Origin: an uncultured Oscillospiraceae bacterium
GTDB taxonomy: Bacteria; Bacillota; Clostridia; Oscillospirales; Ruminococcaceae
DNA: 33,086 bases
Assembly (NCBI GenBank): GCA_904396495.1
Contig: CAJFOJ010000021.1
Location: forward strand, 1-33,086
Reading direction: 5' to 3'
The position numbers and the translations under genes are program-made. Below, in pieces: positions 22,951-31,042 of this stretch; position 1 is the stretch's first letter; each line of letters opens with the position of its first letter. The notes under the pieces were generated by a model. That model did not search any database, had not been told where the DNA came from, and saw only the letters and a program-made list of their open reading frames with translations.

Positions 22951-24975
22951 TCAGCTTTCCCTGTCACATAAGCTTTCCAGCAGGCTTTTCAGCTCCCTTT
23001 CAGTGGCGGCGCTCAAGATGGCGTCCACCTTGTCTTTCATCTCATCAAAACGCAGCCTGCTGACAATTCTCCTGGTGGCCGCGATCCGCGGCGCAGACAT
23101 GCTCAGCTCTTGGATTCCCATGCCCAGGTATAGTGGAATGAGCAGCGGGTCTCCCCCGCTCTCGCCGCAGACGCCGACCCAGATGCCGTTTTGTTCCGCC
23201 GCCTTGACCACATGGTAAATCAGCCGCAGCACAGCGGGCTGGTAGGCGCTGTGAAACTCCGACAGCTCCCCTGAGGTTCGATCTGCCGCCATGACGTACT
23301 GGTTTAAATCGTTGGAACCGATGCTGAAAAAGTCTACGAGCTTCGCAAGCTCCCCACTCATCACCGCGGCGGCAGGTGTCTCGATCATCACGCCCACCTG
23401 GCATTCCCCCAGTTCAGTTTTTTTAATTTCCAGTTTTTCCCTTTCCTCCTGAAGGATATGGAGCGCTCGGAGCAGTTCTTCCACTGTGGAAATCATGGGG
23501 AACATAATCCGCAGCCTGCCGTAGGCACTCGCCATAAGGAGCGCTCGAAGCTGGGTGCGGAAAATCTCCTCATTGCGCAGGCAAAACCGGATGGCCCGTA
23601 CCCCCAAAAAGGGGTTTTCCTCCCGGGGCATCTGAAGGCAGGGAGTGGGCTTATCCCCACCGGCATCCAGGGTACGGATGGTCACCGGTAAATCACCCGC
23701 CCGCTCCAAAAGCTCCTTATAACAGGCAAATTGTTCCTCCAGGGACGGCGGGTCGGAGCGATTCATGTAGAGGAATTCCGTCCGAAACAACCCGACCCCT
23801 TCCGCTCCCAGCGAAACGGCGTTTTTCATCTCCGCCCCGCTGAAAATATTAGCGGAAAGTTCCAGCTCCCATCCATCGATAGTCCGGGACGGCCCGCTTA
23901 AATAGGCTTTATCTCTTTCCTTTTCTTCTCTGCTCCGGGCCAGCTTCTTCTGGTACTCCTTTTTGAGTTTTTCGTCTGGAAAGAGGAAATACAGCCCCCT
24001 GTCCCCGTCGAGAATCATGGGTGCGCCGTTTGGGATGCTGTCCAGAGCACCCAACACGTTAGAAATGGCCGGAATACCCAGACTCCGGGCCACGATGGCG
24101 CTGTGACAGTTCTTGCCGCCCTTTTCGGTGATAAAGCCCACCACCTTGGAGGGGTCCAGGTGGATGGTGTCCGAAGGCAGCAGTTCGTCGGCGATGACAA
24201 TGGTGCCCGGCTCCTGCACCTCAAGGCTTTGGGAGCCGCCCATGATCTCGTCGATAAGCTGGTTGGACACGTCTTTGACGTCGGCAGCCCGCTCCCGCAT
24301 CCGCTCGTTTTTGAGAGCCTCGAACTTTGCCCGCACCTCCTCCGCCACCAGGTGGATGGAGTAGATGGAGGAAAAACCCTCGGCGGCGATTTTCTCCCGG
24401 ATGGACTCGATAAAGGACCGGTCGGAGATAATCTCCCGATGGGCCTTGAGAATGCCGGCGGCATTCTGGTCGGAAGCTTCCTGTTCCATCCGGCAGAGTT
24501 TTTGCAGCACCGCCTCAATGGCGGCAAACAGCTTGTCAGTCTCGGCGTTAATATCCTGGGCCTTTTTTTCGTATTCCCGTTCTCCCCGGCGGTAGACCAT
24601 GGTTTTTCCAATGGCAATCCCCCCGGACAGCGAAACGGCGGCTTCCGGGTCCCCTACAAGCCTTTCTTCCTCCGACGCGGGAGGCTTCTTTTCTTCCTCA
24701 GTTTCGACAAAATACCGGTCAGGGGAAAGGGCCATCCTCTGATAGATGGCCTCATAGGCATTTTCCTCATCCGGGCCGTCAATCCGCAAGGTAAAGATGC
24801 AGCCGTCCTCAATGCAGCCGCACATGATGGACAGCGGGCTTTTTCCCTCGTAGACTTCCCCGTCGAACTCGATCTCGATGCGGCTTTCAAACCGCTTCGC
24901 CACCTCGACGAACTCTGAAACCGGCCGGGCATGGAACCCCTCTTCCCCCGAAAAACAAAACTTTTTCTCAATCAT
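22951..24975 (-). CDS. ptsI: PTS HPr-enzyme I fusion protein
   Basis: 674 residues from ATG 24973-24975 after AGGAGATC; about 100 residues longer than plain enzyme I. Residues 1-90 are HPr: GFHARPVS with phospho-His15 and a Ser at 46 (GKSPLSIMCG) at the place of the HPr kinase target. Residues about 105-674 are enzyme I: GGIAIGKTMVY, EKGGKNCHSAIVARSLGIPA with phospho-His291, then the PEP-binding barrel (GVGLFRTEFLYM, LDAGGDKPTP, NPFLGVRAIRFC, SNDLNQYVMAADR, CGESGGDP). It passes phosphate from PEP through EI to HPr within one chain and on to the EIIA domain encoded upstream. Last gene of a PTS operon, so this route may not depend on the general PtsH and PtsI. Confidence 0.93.
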   Translation of the reverse strand: MIEKKFCFSGEEGFHARPVSEFVEVAKRFESRIEIEFDGEVYEGKSPLSIMCGCIEDGCIFTLRIDGPDEENAYEAIYQRMALSPDRYFVETEEEKKPPASEEERLVGDPEAAVSLSGGIAIGKTMVYRRGEREYEKKAQDINAETDKLFAAIEAVLQKLCRMEQEASDQNAAGILKAHREIISDRSFIESIREKIAAEGFSSIYSIHLVAEEVRAKFEALKNERMRERAADVKDVSNQLIDEIMGGSQSLEVQEPGTIVIADELLPSDTIHLDPSKVVGFITEKGGKNCHSAIVARSLGIPAISNVLGALDSIPNGAPMILDGDRGLYFLFPDEKLKKEYQKKLARSREEKERDKAYLSGPSRTIDGWELELSANIFSGAEMKNAVSLGAEGVGLFRTEFLYMNRSDPPSLEEQFACYKELLERAGDLPVTIRTLDAGGDKPTPCLQMPREENPFLGVRAIRFCLRNEEIFRTQLRALLMASAYGRLRIMFPMISTVEELLRALHILQEEREKLEIKKTELGECQVGVMIETPAAAVMSGELAKLVDFFSIGSNDLNQYVMAADRTSGELSEFHSAYQPAVLRLIYHVVKAAEQNGIWVGVCGESGGDPLLIPLYLGMGIQELSMSAPRIAATRRIVSRLRFDEMKDKVDAILSAATERELKSLLESLCDRES

Positions 24976-25004
24976 AGTTGATCTCCTATTGACGTAGAGA
25001 TAAG

Positions 25005-25036
25005 TTTGGGAAGTTTTCCTGCGAAAACTTCCCAAA
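25005..25036 (-). other. Intercistronic 14-bp hairpin
   Basis: TTTGGGAAGTTTTC (25005-25018) pairs perfectly with 25023-25036 around a 4-nt loop, in the gap between the EIIBC and HPr-EI genes. No T-run follows on the minus strand, so mRNA processing or stability is more likely than termination. Confidence 0.55.
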
Positions 25037-25059
25037 TTCTCAAATTATGTATCTTGCAG

Positions 25060-26439
25060 TCAGGCTACTTTTTTCTTCCCGATGGATTTCGTAAAGTTTA
25101 CAGTGATCGCTGTGACCACCGCACCACAGATGATCGACAGGATATACAGCCAGACGTTTCCTACAACGCCGGGAACCGCAATGGCGAAAATGCCGCCATG
25201 AGGGGCCGCCAATGTGCAGCCGAATACCATGGACAACGCCCCGGTAACCGCCGACCCCAGCATCGTCGCCGGGATGACGCGCAGAGGATCCGCCGCCGCA
25301 AAGGGGATGGCGCCTTCGGTGATAAAGCAGGCGCCCAGAGCCCAGGCGACTTTGCCCGCTTCCCTCTCCTGGGAGTTAAATTTCTTTTTAAACAGAACCG
25401 TCGCCAACGCAAGGCCCAAAGCCGGGCTCATACCGGCCGCCATATTGGCAGCCATGGGAGCGGTGATGCCTTCCGCCAACAAACCAACTGAGAAGGTGTA
25501 CGCCACCTTGTCGCAGGGGCCGCCCATGTCGAAAGCGGTCATCAAGCCCATGACAACGCCCAACAGGATGGAGCTGGTGGTGGACAGGTTTTTCAAAGCA
25601 TCGGTGAGCCAGTTCATCAATGCCGCAATGGGGCCGCCCAGTACGTAAATCATCAAAAGCCCCACCACTAAAATGGTCAGGAGCGGGATAAACAGCACCG
25701 AGCTGATGCCTTCCAACGCCCTCGGCAGCTTGACTTTTTTCAGCAGCAGCGCGAAATATCCGCAGGCAAGGCCGGCGATGATAGCGCCTAGGAAGCCGGC
25801 GCCGATGACGTTTGCGCACAAATACCCCATGGCAAGGCCAGGTGCGATACCGGGCCGATCCGCGATGGAGTAGGCGATAAAGGCACACATGATGGGCAGC
25901 ATGAAGGAAATGGCGGCGCTTCCCAAGGTGTTGAGCGTCGCGCCAAAGGACCCCTCATCCGGTTCCAGCCCCCACAGGAAGGAGACGGCGATCAAAAGGC
26001 CGCCCGCCGCCACAATGGGGATCATATAGGAAATACCGGTAAAGAGATGCTTTAAGATACCAGACCCGTGAGTGCCCAAATTTTCAATTGCAGAAGCGGC
26101 CGGGGCCTCTTTTTTCTCCACTTCAGCAGGCGCTTTCCGTTCTACCTTAATGGCCGCCTCTACAGCCTGCTTTGCCTCTTTGATAATTTTGCTGACCGGC
26201 CACTCCACCACTGGAATGTCGGTAAATCTTGACATATCCGTTGCCACGCCGGACGCGATGATGACAGCGTGAGCTTCTTTAATATCCTCCGGCGTCAGCT
26301 CGTTTTCCACGCCGATGGAACCCTGGGTCTCGACTTTGATGGAAACACCCAGTTCCTCCGCCGCCTTTTCCAGTGCTTCAGCGGCCATATAGGTGTGGGC
26401 GATCCCGGTGGGACAGTTGGTAATCGCAACTAATTTCAT
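25060..26439 (-). CDS. fruA: PTS fructose-type transporter, EIIBC
   Basis: 459 residues. EIIB occupies residues 1-100 with AITNCPTGIAHTYMAAEAL; Cys9 is the phosphorylated residue. An Ala/Glu/Lys-rich linker leads to EIIC (about 127-459), a membrane domain with about 8-10 hydrophobic segments and the fructose-family motifs FTGISYMIPIVAAGGLL, IADRPGIAPG, and EGAIPFAAADPLRVIP. Imports and phosphorylates a fructose- or mannose-like sugar; the exact substrate is not readable. The EIIA domain, often fused in this family, is instead on the regulator encoded just upstream. ATG 26439 follows GGAGGG. The symbol is by family; other fructose-type EIIs look alike. Confidence 0.9.
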   Translation of the reverse strand: MKLVAITNCPTGIAHTYMAAEALEKAAEELGVSIKVETQGSIGVENELTPEDIKEAHAVIIASGVATDMSRFTDIPVVEWPVSKIIKEAKQAVEAAIKVERKAPAEVEKKEAPAASAIENLGTHGSGILKHLFTGISYMIPIVAAGGLLIAVSFLWGLEPDEGSFGATLNTLGSAAISFMLPIMCAFIAYSIADRPGIAPGLAMGYLCANVIGAGFLGAIIAGLACGYFALLLKKVKLPRALEGISSVLFIPLLTILVVGLLMIYVLGGPIAALMNWLTDALKNLSTTSSILLGVVMGLMTAFDMGGPCDKVAYTFSVGLLAEGITAPMAANMAAGMSPALGLALATVLFKKKFNSQEREAGKVAWALGACFITEGAIPFAAADPLRVIPATMLGSAVTGALSMVFGCTLAAPHGGIFAIAVPGVVGNVWLYILSIICGAVVTAITVNFTKSIGKKKVA

Positions 26440-26475
26440 GCTTGTTACCCTCCTCGTAACAGAATGGTTTCTGAT

Positions 26476-27720
26476 TTAACGCAGAGCGTCGATCACTTCC
26501 TCCGCGCTCTTGGCGTTTAAAATCTTCGCGCGAACCTCCTCATGGACCAGCTTCCGGGAAATCTGGGCCAGGAGCTTCAAATGCTGGTTGCGGGCCTCCA
26601 TCGGAACCACGATCAAAAAGATCATCCGCGGGTTTTCCCCGTCCTCCGTAGGCCAATCTACACCGCCCGCACTTCTGCCAAAGGCGATAGCCGCCTCGTT
26701 GACATACTGGCACTTGGCATGTGGGATAGCGACCTGCATACCGATACCGGTGGAGAATTCCTCCTCCCGCTTCATAGCGGCCCGGACCATTTCCTCTTCG
26801 TTGGAAACAGCCCCCGAAAGCTCCAAAAGGTGCATCAGCTCGGCGATAGCGTCTACACGGGTTTTGGATTTAAGCTCAAGGGTCATGTTTTCCAGCCGCA
26901 AAAGTTCTGTAATGTCCATGTCGGTGTCCTCCTGATTTTTTGTGATATGATAAGAAGCATCATTTATAACAGAAACGCCGATGGAACGCAGTGCGTTAAC
27001 CGTCGCCGCGTCCATCCCTGAGTCGGTGACGATTCCATGGAACGCCTCCGGCTTTGCAATAACCGAAAGGTAATCCTTTCCGGTTTTGCCACTGTCTACA
27101 GCCAAATAGACCTCTTTTCCCGCTTTGATCATCACCCGTTTGATGCTGGCCTCGGTAAGGTTGGGCGTAGTCGCCCCATACCGGGTACTAAATCCGTTGG
27201 CGGCGATAAACACCTTATCGGGAACCATGTTGCGGATAAAATTTTCCGCGTCCGGCCCAATAAATGAACGGGTGCTGGCCCGATAGACGCCTCCGGTGGA
27301 GATAAGCTCCATTTTGCAGTCCGCACCGTTCGCCACATCGGCGATAATAGTGGCGGAATTGGTAATCAGGGTGATCTTTTTATTCCGAAGGGCCCGGGCA
27401 ATTTCGAAAGTAGTGGTGCCGGAATCCAGTAAAACAGTGTCTCCTTCGTTGACGAGCGCGGAAGCAATCGCGGCGATCTGCCGTTTTTCCTCTAGAAATT
27501 CCTGTTCTTTTTCCAAATACCCCGCTTCAAAAACGGACAAATTGGTGGACACTGCGCCCCCGTGGGTACGTTGGAGCTGGTTGCGTTTTTCAAGCTCGGT
27601 CAAATCCCGGCGAATTGTTGCCTCGCTGACGTCGAACAACTCGGTAAGCTCGGTCAGCGCCACACTACCCTTTAGTTTGAGCATATCTAAAATAATGGAC
27701 TTTCTCTGTTCTGCGAACAT
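26476..27720 (-). CDS. DeoR regulator fused to PTS fructose-type EIIA
   Basis: 414 residues. Residues 1-255 are a complete DeoR repressor: an N-terminal helix-turn-helix (FAEQRKSIILDMLKLKGSV, VSEATIRRDLTELE) and an effector domain with LLDSGTTTFEIARAL and the conserved FIAANGFS region. Residues 268-414 are a complete fructose-type EIIA with phospho-His334 in VAIPHAKC. Separate DeoR and EIIA are usual; this fusion could let the phosphorylation state of EIIA act on DNA binding, which is inference. The junction contains AGGAGG and an in-frame ATG, so free EIIA may also be made. Heads the PTS operon (EIIBC 36 bp on). Promoter at 27780-27808. Confidence 0.9.
   Translation of the reverse strand: MFAEQRKSIILDMLKLKGSVALTELTELFDVSEATIRRDLTELEKRNQLQRTHGGAVSTNLSVFEAGYLEKEQEFLEEKRQIAAIASALVNEGDTVLLDSGTTTFEIARALRNKKITLITNSATIIADVANGADCKMELISTGGVYRASTRSFIGPDAENFIRNMVPDKVFIAANGFSTRYGATTPNLTEASIKRVMIKAGKEVYLAVDSGKTGKDYLSVIAKPEAFHGIVTDSGMDAATVNALRSIGVSVINDASYHITKNQEDTDMDITELLRLENMTLELKSKTRVDAIAELMHLLELSGAVSNEEEMVRAAMKREEEFSTGIGMQVAIPHAKCQYVNEAAIAFGRSAGGVDWPTEDGENPRMIFLIVVPMEARNQHLKLLAQISRKLVHEEVRAKILNAKSAEEVIDALR
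26917..26933 (-). promoter_or_regulatory. Internal ribosome site and ATG for stand-alone EIIA
   Basis: Minus strand: AGGAGG (26933-26928), 8 nt, in-frame ATG (26919-26917). The product would be 147 residues, the normal size of a free fructose-type EIIA. Confidence 0.6.
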
Positions 27721-27779
27721 AATCTTGCACCTTTAATGTTTATTTATTTTTGATTTTGAACGTTTATGCTTATATTGTC

Positions 27780-27808
27780 ATTATATATTTGCTAAAATAT
27801 TTCGTCAA
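27780..27808 (-). promoter_or_regulatory. Promoter of the PTS operon
   Basis: Minus strand: TTGACG (27808-27803), 17-nt spacer, TATAAT (27785-27780), about 60 nt from the ATG at 27720. Confidence 0.75.
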
Positions 27809-27873
27809 TGTGAATATATAACAATATTATTTAAATTTTATCGTATATATATCACTAAAAACAAAATATTTTA

Positions 27874-27902
27874 TTGAAGTTTTTATAAAAATGGTCTATT
27901 AT
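27874..27902 (+). promoter_or_regulatory. Promoter of the HAD phosphatase gene
   Basis: TTGAAG (27874-27879), 17-nt spacer, TATTAT (27897-27902), about 60 nt from ATG 27964. Confidence 0.6.
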
Positions 27903-27963
27903 AAAATTGTTTTTCACAATGATTGTTTATGATTGTTTTTATCACGATATGCGGGGGAGATCA

Positions 27964-28629
27964 ATGAAAACAAAATACATTTTATTCGACATTGACGGTT
28001 TGATGGTGGACTCAGAAAAGCTCTCCTTTTCCCTGATTAGGGAAATTGTCAGGGAGCACGGTTTTGACCTGTCCCTAGACTTTTACCGGCAAACCATCGG
28101 CATTAACCAGAAAACCGGCGCCCGGCTCTTTAGCGAAGCCTACCCCGGTATCGATGGGCAGCGAGACATTTACGACGCATTCACCCCCCGTTACGAAGCC
28201 GCGGTAAAACAGGGGCGCCTGGAGCCAAAGCCCGGCCTTTTTGAGCTGCTGGACGAGCTGGATCGGCGGAGTATTCGCCGCGCCGCGGCCAGTTCCAACG
28301 TAAAGCGAGTGGTCATGGCGAACCTCACAAGCATCGGTGCCCTGTCTCGGATGGACGCCATAGTCTGCGACGGCATGGTAAAGCGTGTAAAGCCCTTCCC
28401 CGACCTGTTTTTAAAGGCGGCTGAGCTTTTGGGGGCATCTCCTGAAGAGTGCCTTGTTTTGGAGGATTCCACCGCCGGGGTGCAGGCCGCCCATGCCGCT
28501 CAGATGCCTGTCATTGTCATCCCCGACCTCATCGAGCCCACTGCAGATACCCTCTCCCTCTGCCTTGGACAGATGGACAGCCTGTTGGACGTCAGGGACT
28601 ACATCATGAGAGAGGACATCCGCGGCTAA
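27964..28629 (+). CDS. HAD-superfamily phosphatase / beta-phosphoglucomutase-like
   Basis: 221 residues from ATG 27964 (after GGGGGAGATC). Motif I FDIDGLMVDSE with nucleophile D9 and D11; motif II AASSN; motif III VKRVKPFPDLF; motif IV VLEDSTAGVQAA. Helical cap at about 16-80. Size and motifs fit the beta-phosphoglucomutase/phosphatase branch that acts on sugar phosphates. Divergent from the PTS operon, with which it could share regulation and serve to dephosphorylate an overflow product, by context only. Confidence 0.88.
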   Translation: MKTKYILFDIDGLMVDSEKLSFSLIREIVREHGFDLSLDFYRQTIGINQKTGARLFSEAYPGIDGQRDIYDAFTPRYEAAVKQGRLEPKPGLFELLDELDRRSIRRAAASSNVKRVVMANLTSIGALSRMDAIVCDGMVKRVKPFPDLFLKAAELLGASPEECLVLEDSTAGVQAAHAAQMPVIVIPDLIEPTADTLSLCLGQMDSLLDVRDYIMREDIRG

Positions 28630-28665
28630 ATGCTGGAAAAATTCCTTCCTTTCCATAACTTACCT

Positions 28666-28695
28666 TTGCAATTGGTGCAACAGATGTGGTATTCT
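28666..28695 (+). promoter_or_regulatory. Promoter of the LysM-CAP gene
   Basis: TTGCAA (28666-28671), 18-nt spacer, TATTCT (28690-28695). Transcription would start near 28702, leaving a leader of about 176 nt. Confidence 0.5.
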
Positions 28696-28701
28696 GGACA
28701 C

Positions 28702-28877
28702 GCCGCAAAAAACCTCCCGCTATTTTCAGGACGGCTTAACTGAGGGGTTCCACCCCGGCAGCCATCTCCCAGAAGCGGGCGGTTATCTTGCAAGCCCCGG
28801 AAGATAACCGATGGAACAAACCCCAGACCAATGCAAACGTTGGGACCTAGGTCTGTATGACAAGGAAGGAGTTTAAC
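28702..28877 (+). promoter_or_regulatory. Structured 5' leader, candidate riboswitch
   Basis: Pairs seen: CCCGCT (28716-28721) with AGCGGG (28774-28779), enclosing a GGGG/CCCC hairpin (28744-28756); GGTTATCTT (28781-28789) with AAGATAACC (28801-28809); CAGACC (28824-28829) with GGTCTG (28850-28855), close to the ribosome site at 28862-28871. GTTCCA (28747-28752) can also pair with TGGAAC (28812-28817), as a pseudoknot or alternative fold. The segment CCCCGGCAGCC followed by AGAAGCGGGCGG recalls the 3' half of c-di-AMP (ydaO) riboswitches, which often precede cell-wall hydrolase genes, but its middle part does not fit. Class therefore open. Confidence 0.5.
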
Positions 28878-29489
28878 ATGAAACGCAAATTAATCGCCAG
28901 CCTGTTGGCTGTCACTACTTTGTTTTCCGGCATGGCAGTAACTGCCCAGGCCGCGTCCAAAACCCACACTGTCGTCTCCGGTGATACCCTTTGGAAAATC
29001 GCCGTCAAATATCAGGTCGGCACCAGCGAGATCATCTCGGCAAATCCTCAGATCAACAATCCTGATCTCATCTATCCCGGACAGGTGGTGACTATCCCCA
29101 CCCTCGATTCCTCTGTTTCTTCTTACGAGCAGAAGGTAATTGATCTGGTCAACGAGATTCGAGTGAAAAACGGGCTGAAAAAGCTCACTGCCAACTGGGA
29201 ACTGAGCAGGGTCGCCCGTTACAAATCCCAGGACATGAAGGACAACCGATATTTTTCCCATACAAGCCCTACTTACGGTTCTCCTTCCAACATGATCAAA
29301 AACTTCGGTATTTCCTTTAAAACAGCAGGAGAAAACATCGCCTACGGCTACAGCAGCCCTCAAGCGGTAGTCAACGGCTGGATGAACTCTGAAGGACATC
29401 GCAGAAATATCTTAAACCCCAACTACACTCAAATCGGCGTCGGATACGTGGCCAGCGGCCATTACTGGACCCAGATGTTCATCGGGTAA
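28878..29489 (+). CDS. Secreted LysM-CAP domain protein (SCP/YkwD-like)
   Basis: 203 residues from ATG 28878 behind AAGGAAGGAG. Signal peptide: KRK, hydrophobic core, AQA before ASK. One LysM domain at about 29-75 (HTVVSGDTLWKIAVKYQV, LIYPGQVVTIP) for peptidoglycan binding. A CAP domain follows at about 85-203: VNEIRVKNGLKKLTANWELSRVA, YFSHTSPTYGSP with His, AGENIAYGYSS with Glu, VNGWMNSEGHRRNILNPNYTQIGVG, the standard CAP residues. YkwD/SafA-like proteins of spore formers share this layout. CAP function in bacteria is unproven. The structured leader suggests control at the RNA level. Confidence 0.92.
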   Translation: MKRKLIASLLAVTTLFSGMAVTAQAASKTHTVVSGDTLWKIAVKYQVGTSEIISANPQINNPDLIYPGQVVTIPTLDSSVSSYEQKVIDLVNEIRVKNGLKKLTANWELSRVARYKSQDMKDNRYFSHTSPTYGSPSNMIKNFGISFKTAGENIAYGYSSPQAVVNGWMNSEGHRRNILNPNYTQIGVGYVASGHYWTQMFIG

Positions 29490-29504
29490 ATCAACAAATA
29501 TTTC

Positions 29505-29538
29505 GCCGGATAGAGCTTTGTGCTTTATCCGGCTTTTT
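29505..29538 (+). terminator. Terminator of the LysM-CAP gene
   Basis: GCCGGATA (29505-29512) pairs with TATCCGGC (29526-29533), followed by TTTTT. Confidence 0.8.
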
Positions 29539-29654
29539 ATAGTGCTCAACAGAACCCCTTACTCATCCATTCCGTTTTTCTGCCAAAATCCGCTTCCATT
29601 TTTCTCTGATTGTGGTACAATAAGGATATTAATTTCTACTGAGGAGATGCCGCT

Positions 29655-30323
29655 ATGCCCATTGAAAACTATCTTCCTTTTTGGCAGAAACTCACTTCTA
29701 CCCAACGGGACACCTTATCCCGTACCGCAACCCTCCACCGGGCAAAAAAAGGGGCAGTCCTCCACAATGGCGCAGAGGATTGCGAGGGGCTACTGCTCAT
29801 CGTAGAGGGACAGCTTCGGGCTTTTACCCTCTCTGACGAAGGAAAGGAAATCACCCTATACCGGCTGTTAAGCCGGGACATCTGCCTGTTTTCCGCCTCC
29901 TGTATGCTGGGTAGTATCCAGTTCGACATCTCGGTAGAAGCGGAACAGGACACCACCTTTTACCAGATTCCCCCCAAAATTTATAAACAGCTCATGGAGG
30001 AATCCGCTCCCGTCTCCAACTACACCAATGAGCTCATCTCCTCCCGATTTTCGGATGTAATGTGGCTGATGGACCAGATCCTTTACAAACGTCTCGATTC
30101 CAGGCTGGCGGCCTTTTTGCTGGAGGAAAGCACCCTTTCCGGCACAACCGAGCTGAAAATTACCCACGATACAATCGCCCGCCATCTGGGCAGCGCCCGG
30201 GAGGTCGTAACCCGGATGCTCAAATACCTCCAATCCGAAGGTGCGGTCACTCTTTCCCGAGGAAACGTTGCCATCGCCGACGAAAAGAAGCTCCGTAAGC
30301 TGGCCCGGGAAAGCCTCCGGTAG
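29655..30323 (+). CDS. Crp/Fnr-family regulator next to the thioredoxin operon
   Basis: 222 residues. The sensor barrel (GLLLIVEGQLRAFTLSDEGKEITLYRLLSRDICLFSASCML) precedes a dimer helix and a winged helix (ITHDTIARHLGSAREVVTRMLKYLQSEGAV), the Crp-type recognition element. No Fnr Cys cluster; two Cys (ICLFSASC) flank the barrel exit. ATG 29655 follows GAGGAG. A promoter with TTCCAT, 16 nt and TACAAT (29594-29621) lies upstream. It sits 90 bp before the thioredoxin gene and probably activates it through the half-sites at 30330-30342. Confidence 0.88.
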   Translation: MPIENYLPFWQKLTSTQRDTLSRTATLHRAKKGAVLHNGAEDCEGLLLIVEGQLRAFTLSDEGKEITLYRLLSRDICLFSASCMLGSIQFDISVEAEQDTTFYQIPPKIYKQLMEESAPVSNYTNELISSRFSDVMWLMDQILYKRLDSRLAAFLLEESTLSGTTELKITHDTIARHLGSAREVVTRMLKYLQSEGAVTLSRGNVAIADEKKLRKLARESLR

Positions 30324-30329
30324 CTCTAT

Positions 30330-30370
30330 GTGATAAAGTCACGGTAACGAAAGTAAAGCAGGCGTATAAT
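30330..30370 (+). promoter_or_regulatory. Activator-dependent promoter of the thioredoxin operon
   Basis: A TATAAT box (30365-30370) has no TTGACA-like partner. Instead GTGAT-AAA-GTCAC (30330-30342), a near-palindrome with one mismatch, is centred about 41 bp before the predicted start at 30377. This is the class II position for Crp/Fnr activators. Confidence 0.5.
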
Positions 30371-30413
30371 AAGCTCATCAAACAAAAAAACATATCCGAA
30401 AGGAGCAATCACT

Positions 30414-30725
30414 ATGTCTGCTGTAACCATCAATAAAAACAATTTTAAATCCGAAGTTCTCTCTTCTGACCAGCCGGTGCTGCTGGATTTCTGGGCTCCC
30501 TGGTGCGGTCCCTGCCGGATGTTTTCTCCTGTGATCGACCAAGTGGCCGAGGAAAACCAGCACTCCGTCAAGGTGGGCAAGGTGAATATTGACGAGGAAC
30601 TGGAACTTGCCCAGGAATTCGGCGTCACCAGCATCCCAACCCTCATCCTCATAAAGGGCGGCAAAATTTCCGCCAAATCGGTGGGTATGCGCTCCAAAGG
30701 CGCAGTGGAGGAGATGATCGGATGA
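30414..30725 (+). CDS. trxA: Thioredoxin
   Basis: 103 residues, the standard length. FWAPWCGPCR holds the redox pair in WCGPC; SIPTLILIKGG has the conserved cis-Pro. A cytoplasmic disulfide reductant. ATG 30414 follows AAAGGAG. First gene of a three-gene operon; its stop overlaps the rhodanese start (ATGA), so the two are translationally coupled. It need not be the housekeeping thioredoxin, since it is linked to sulfur-handling genes. Confidence 0.93.
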   Translation: MSAVTINKNNFKSEVLSSDQPVLLDFWAPWCGPCRMFSPVIDQVAEENQHSVKVGKVNIDEELELAQEFGVTSIPTLILIKGGKISAKSVGMRSKGAVEEMIG

Positions 30726-31042
30726 ACCTGTTTTCCCGTAAATCCATCGTCGATTGGGTGGAGGAGGCTCGCTTAAACGGCGGCCTCCTCATCGACGTCC
30801 GCACCCCGGAGGAATACCGTTCCGGCCACATTCCGGGAAGTGTCAATCTTCCCTTAAACCACATTACTCTCATAGAATCCGTTGCTTCCGGCCAAAGTGT
30901 CCCCATTTACGTCTACTGCCTAAGCGGTGGCAGGAGCGCAAGGGCTTGCTCCCTTTTGAGCCGGATGGGTTACAAAAAGATACAGAACATCGGCGGGATT
31001 TTATCCTGGCGCGGTGAAATCGAGAAAGGAGAACCGGCATGA
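30722..31042 (+). CDS. Single-domain rhodanese
   Basis: 106 residues. LIDVRTPEEYRSGHIPGSVNLP and the active-site loop YCLSGGRSA, with the catalytic-type Cys66 that carries persulfide sulfur, followed by the GGILSW end strand. Takes part in sulfur transfer, here probably with thioredoxin as reductant and the CoA-disulfide reductase next door. Overlaps both neighbours by 4 bp. Confidence 0.92.
   Translation: MNLFSRKSIVDWVEEARLNGGLLIDVRTPEEYRSGHIPGSVNLPLNHITLIESVASGQSVPIYVYCLSGGRSARACSLLSRMGYKKIQNIGGILSWRGEIEKGEPA

Noticed and set aside
24103-24918. 271-codon plus-strand ORF
   Set aside because: Antisense to the HPr-EI gene, which has all catalytic motifs; no domain in the antisense product.
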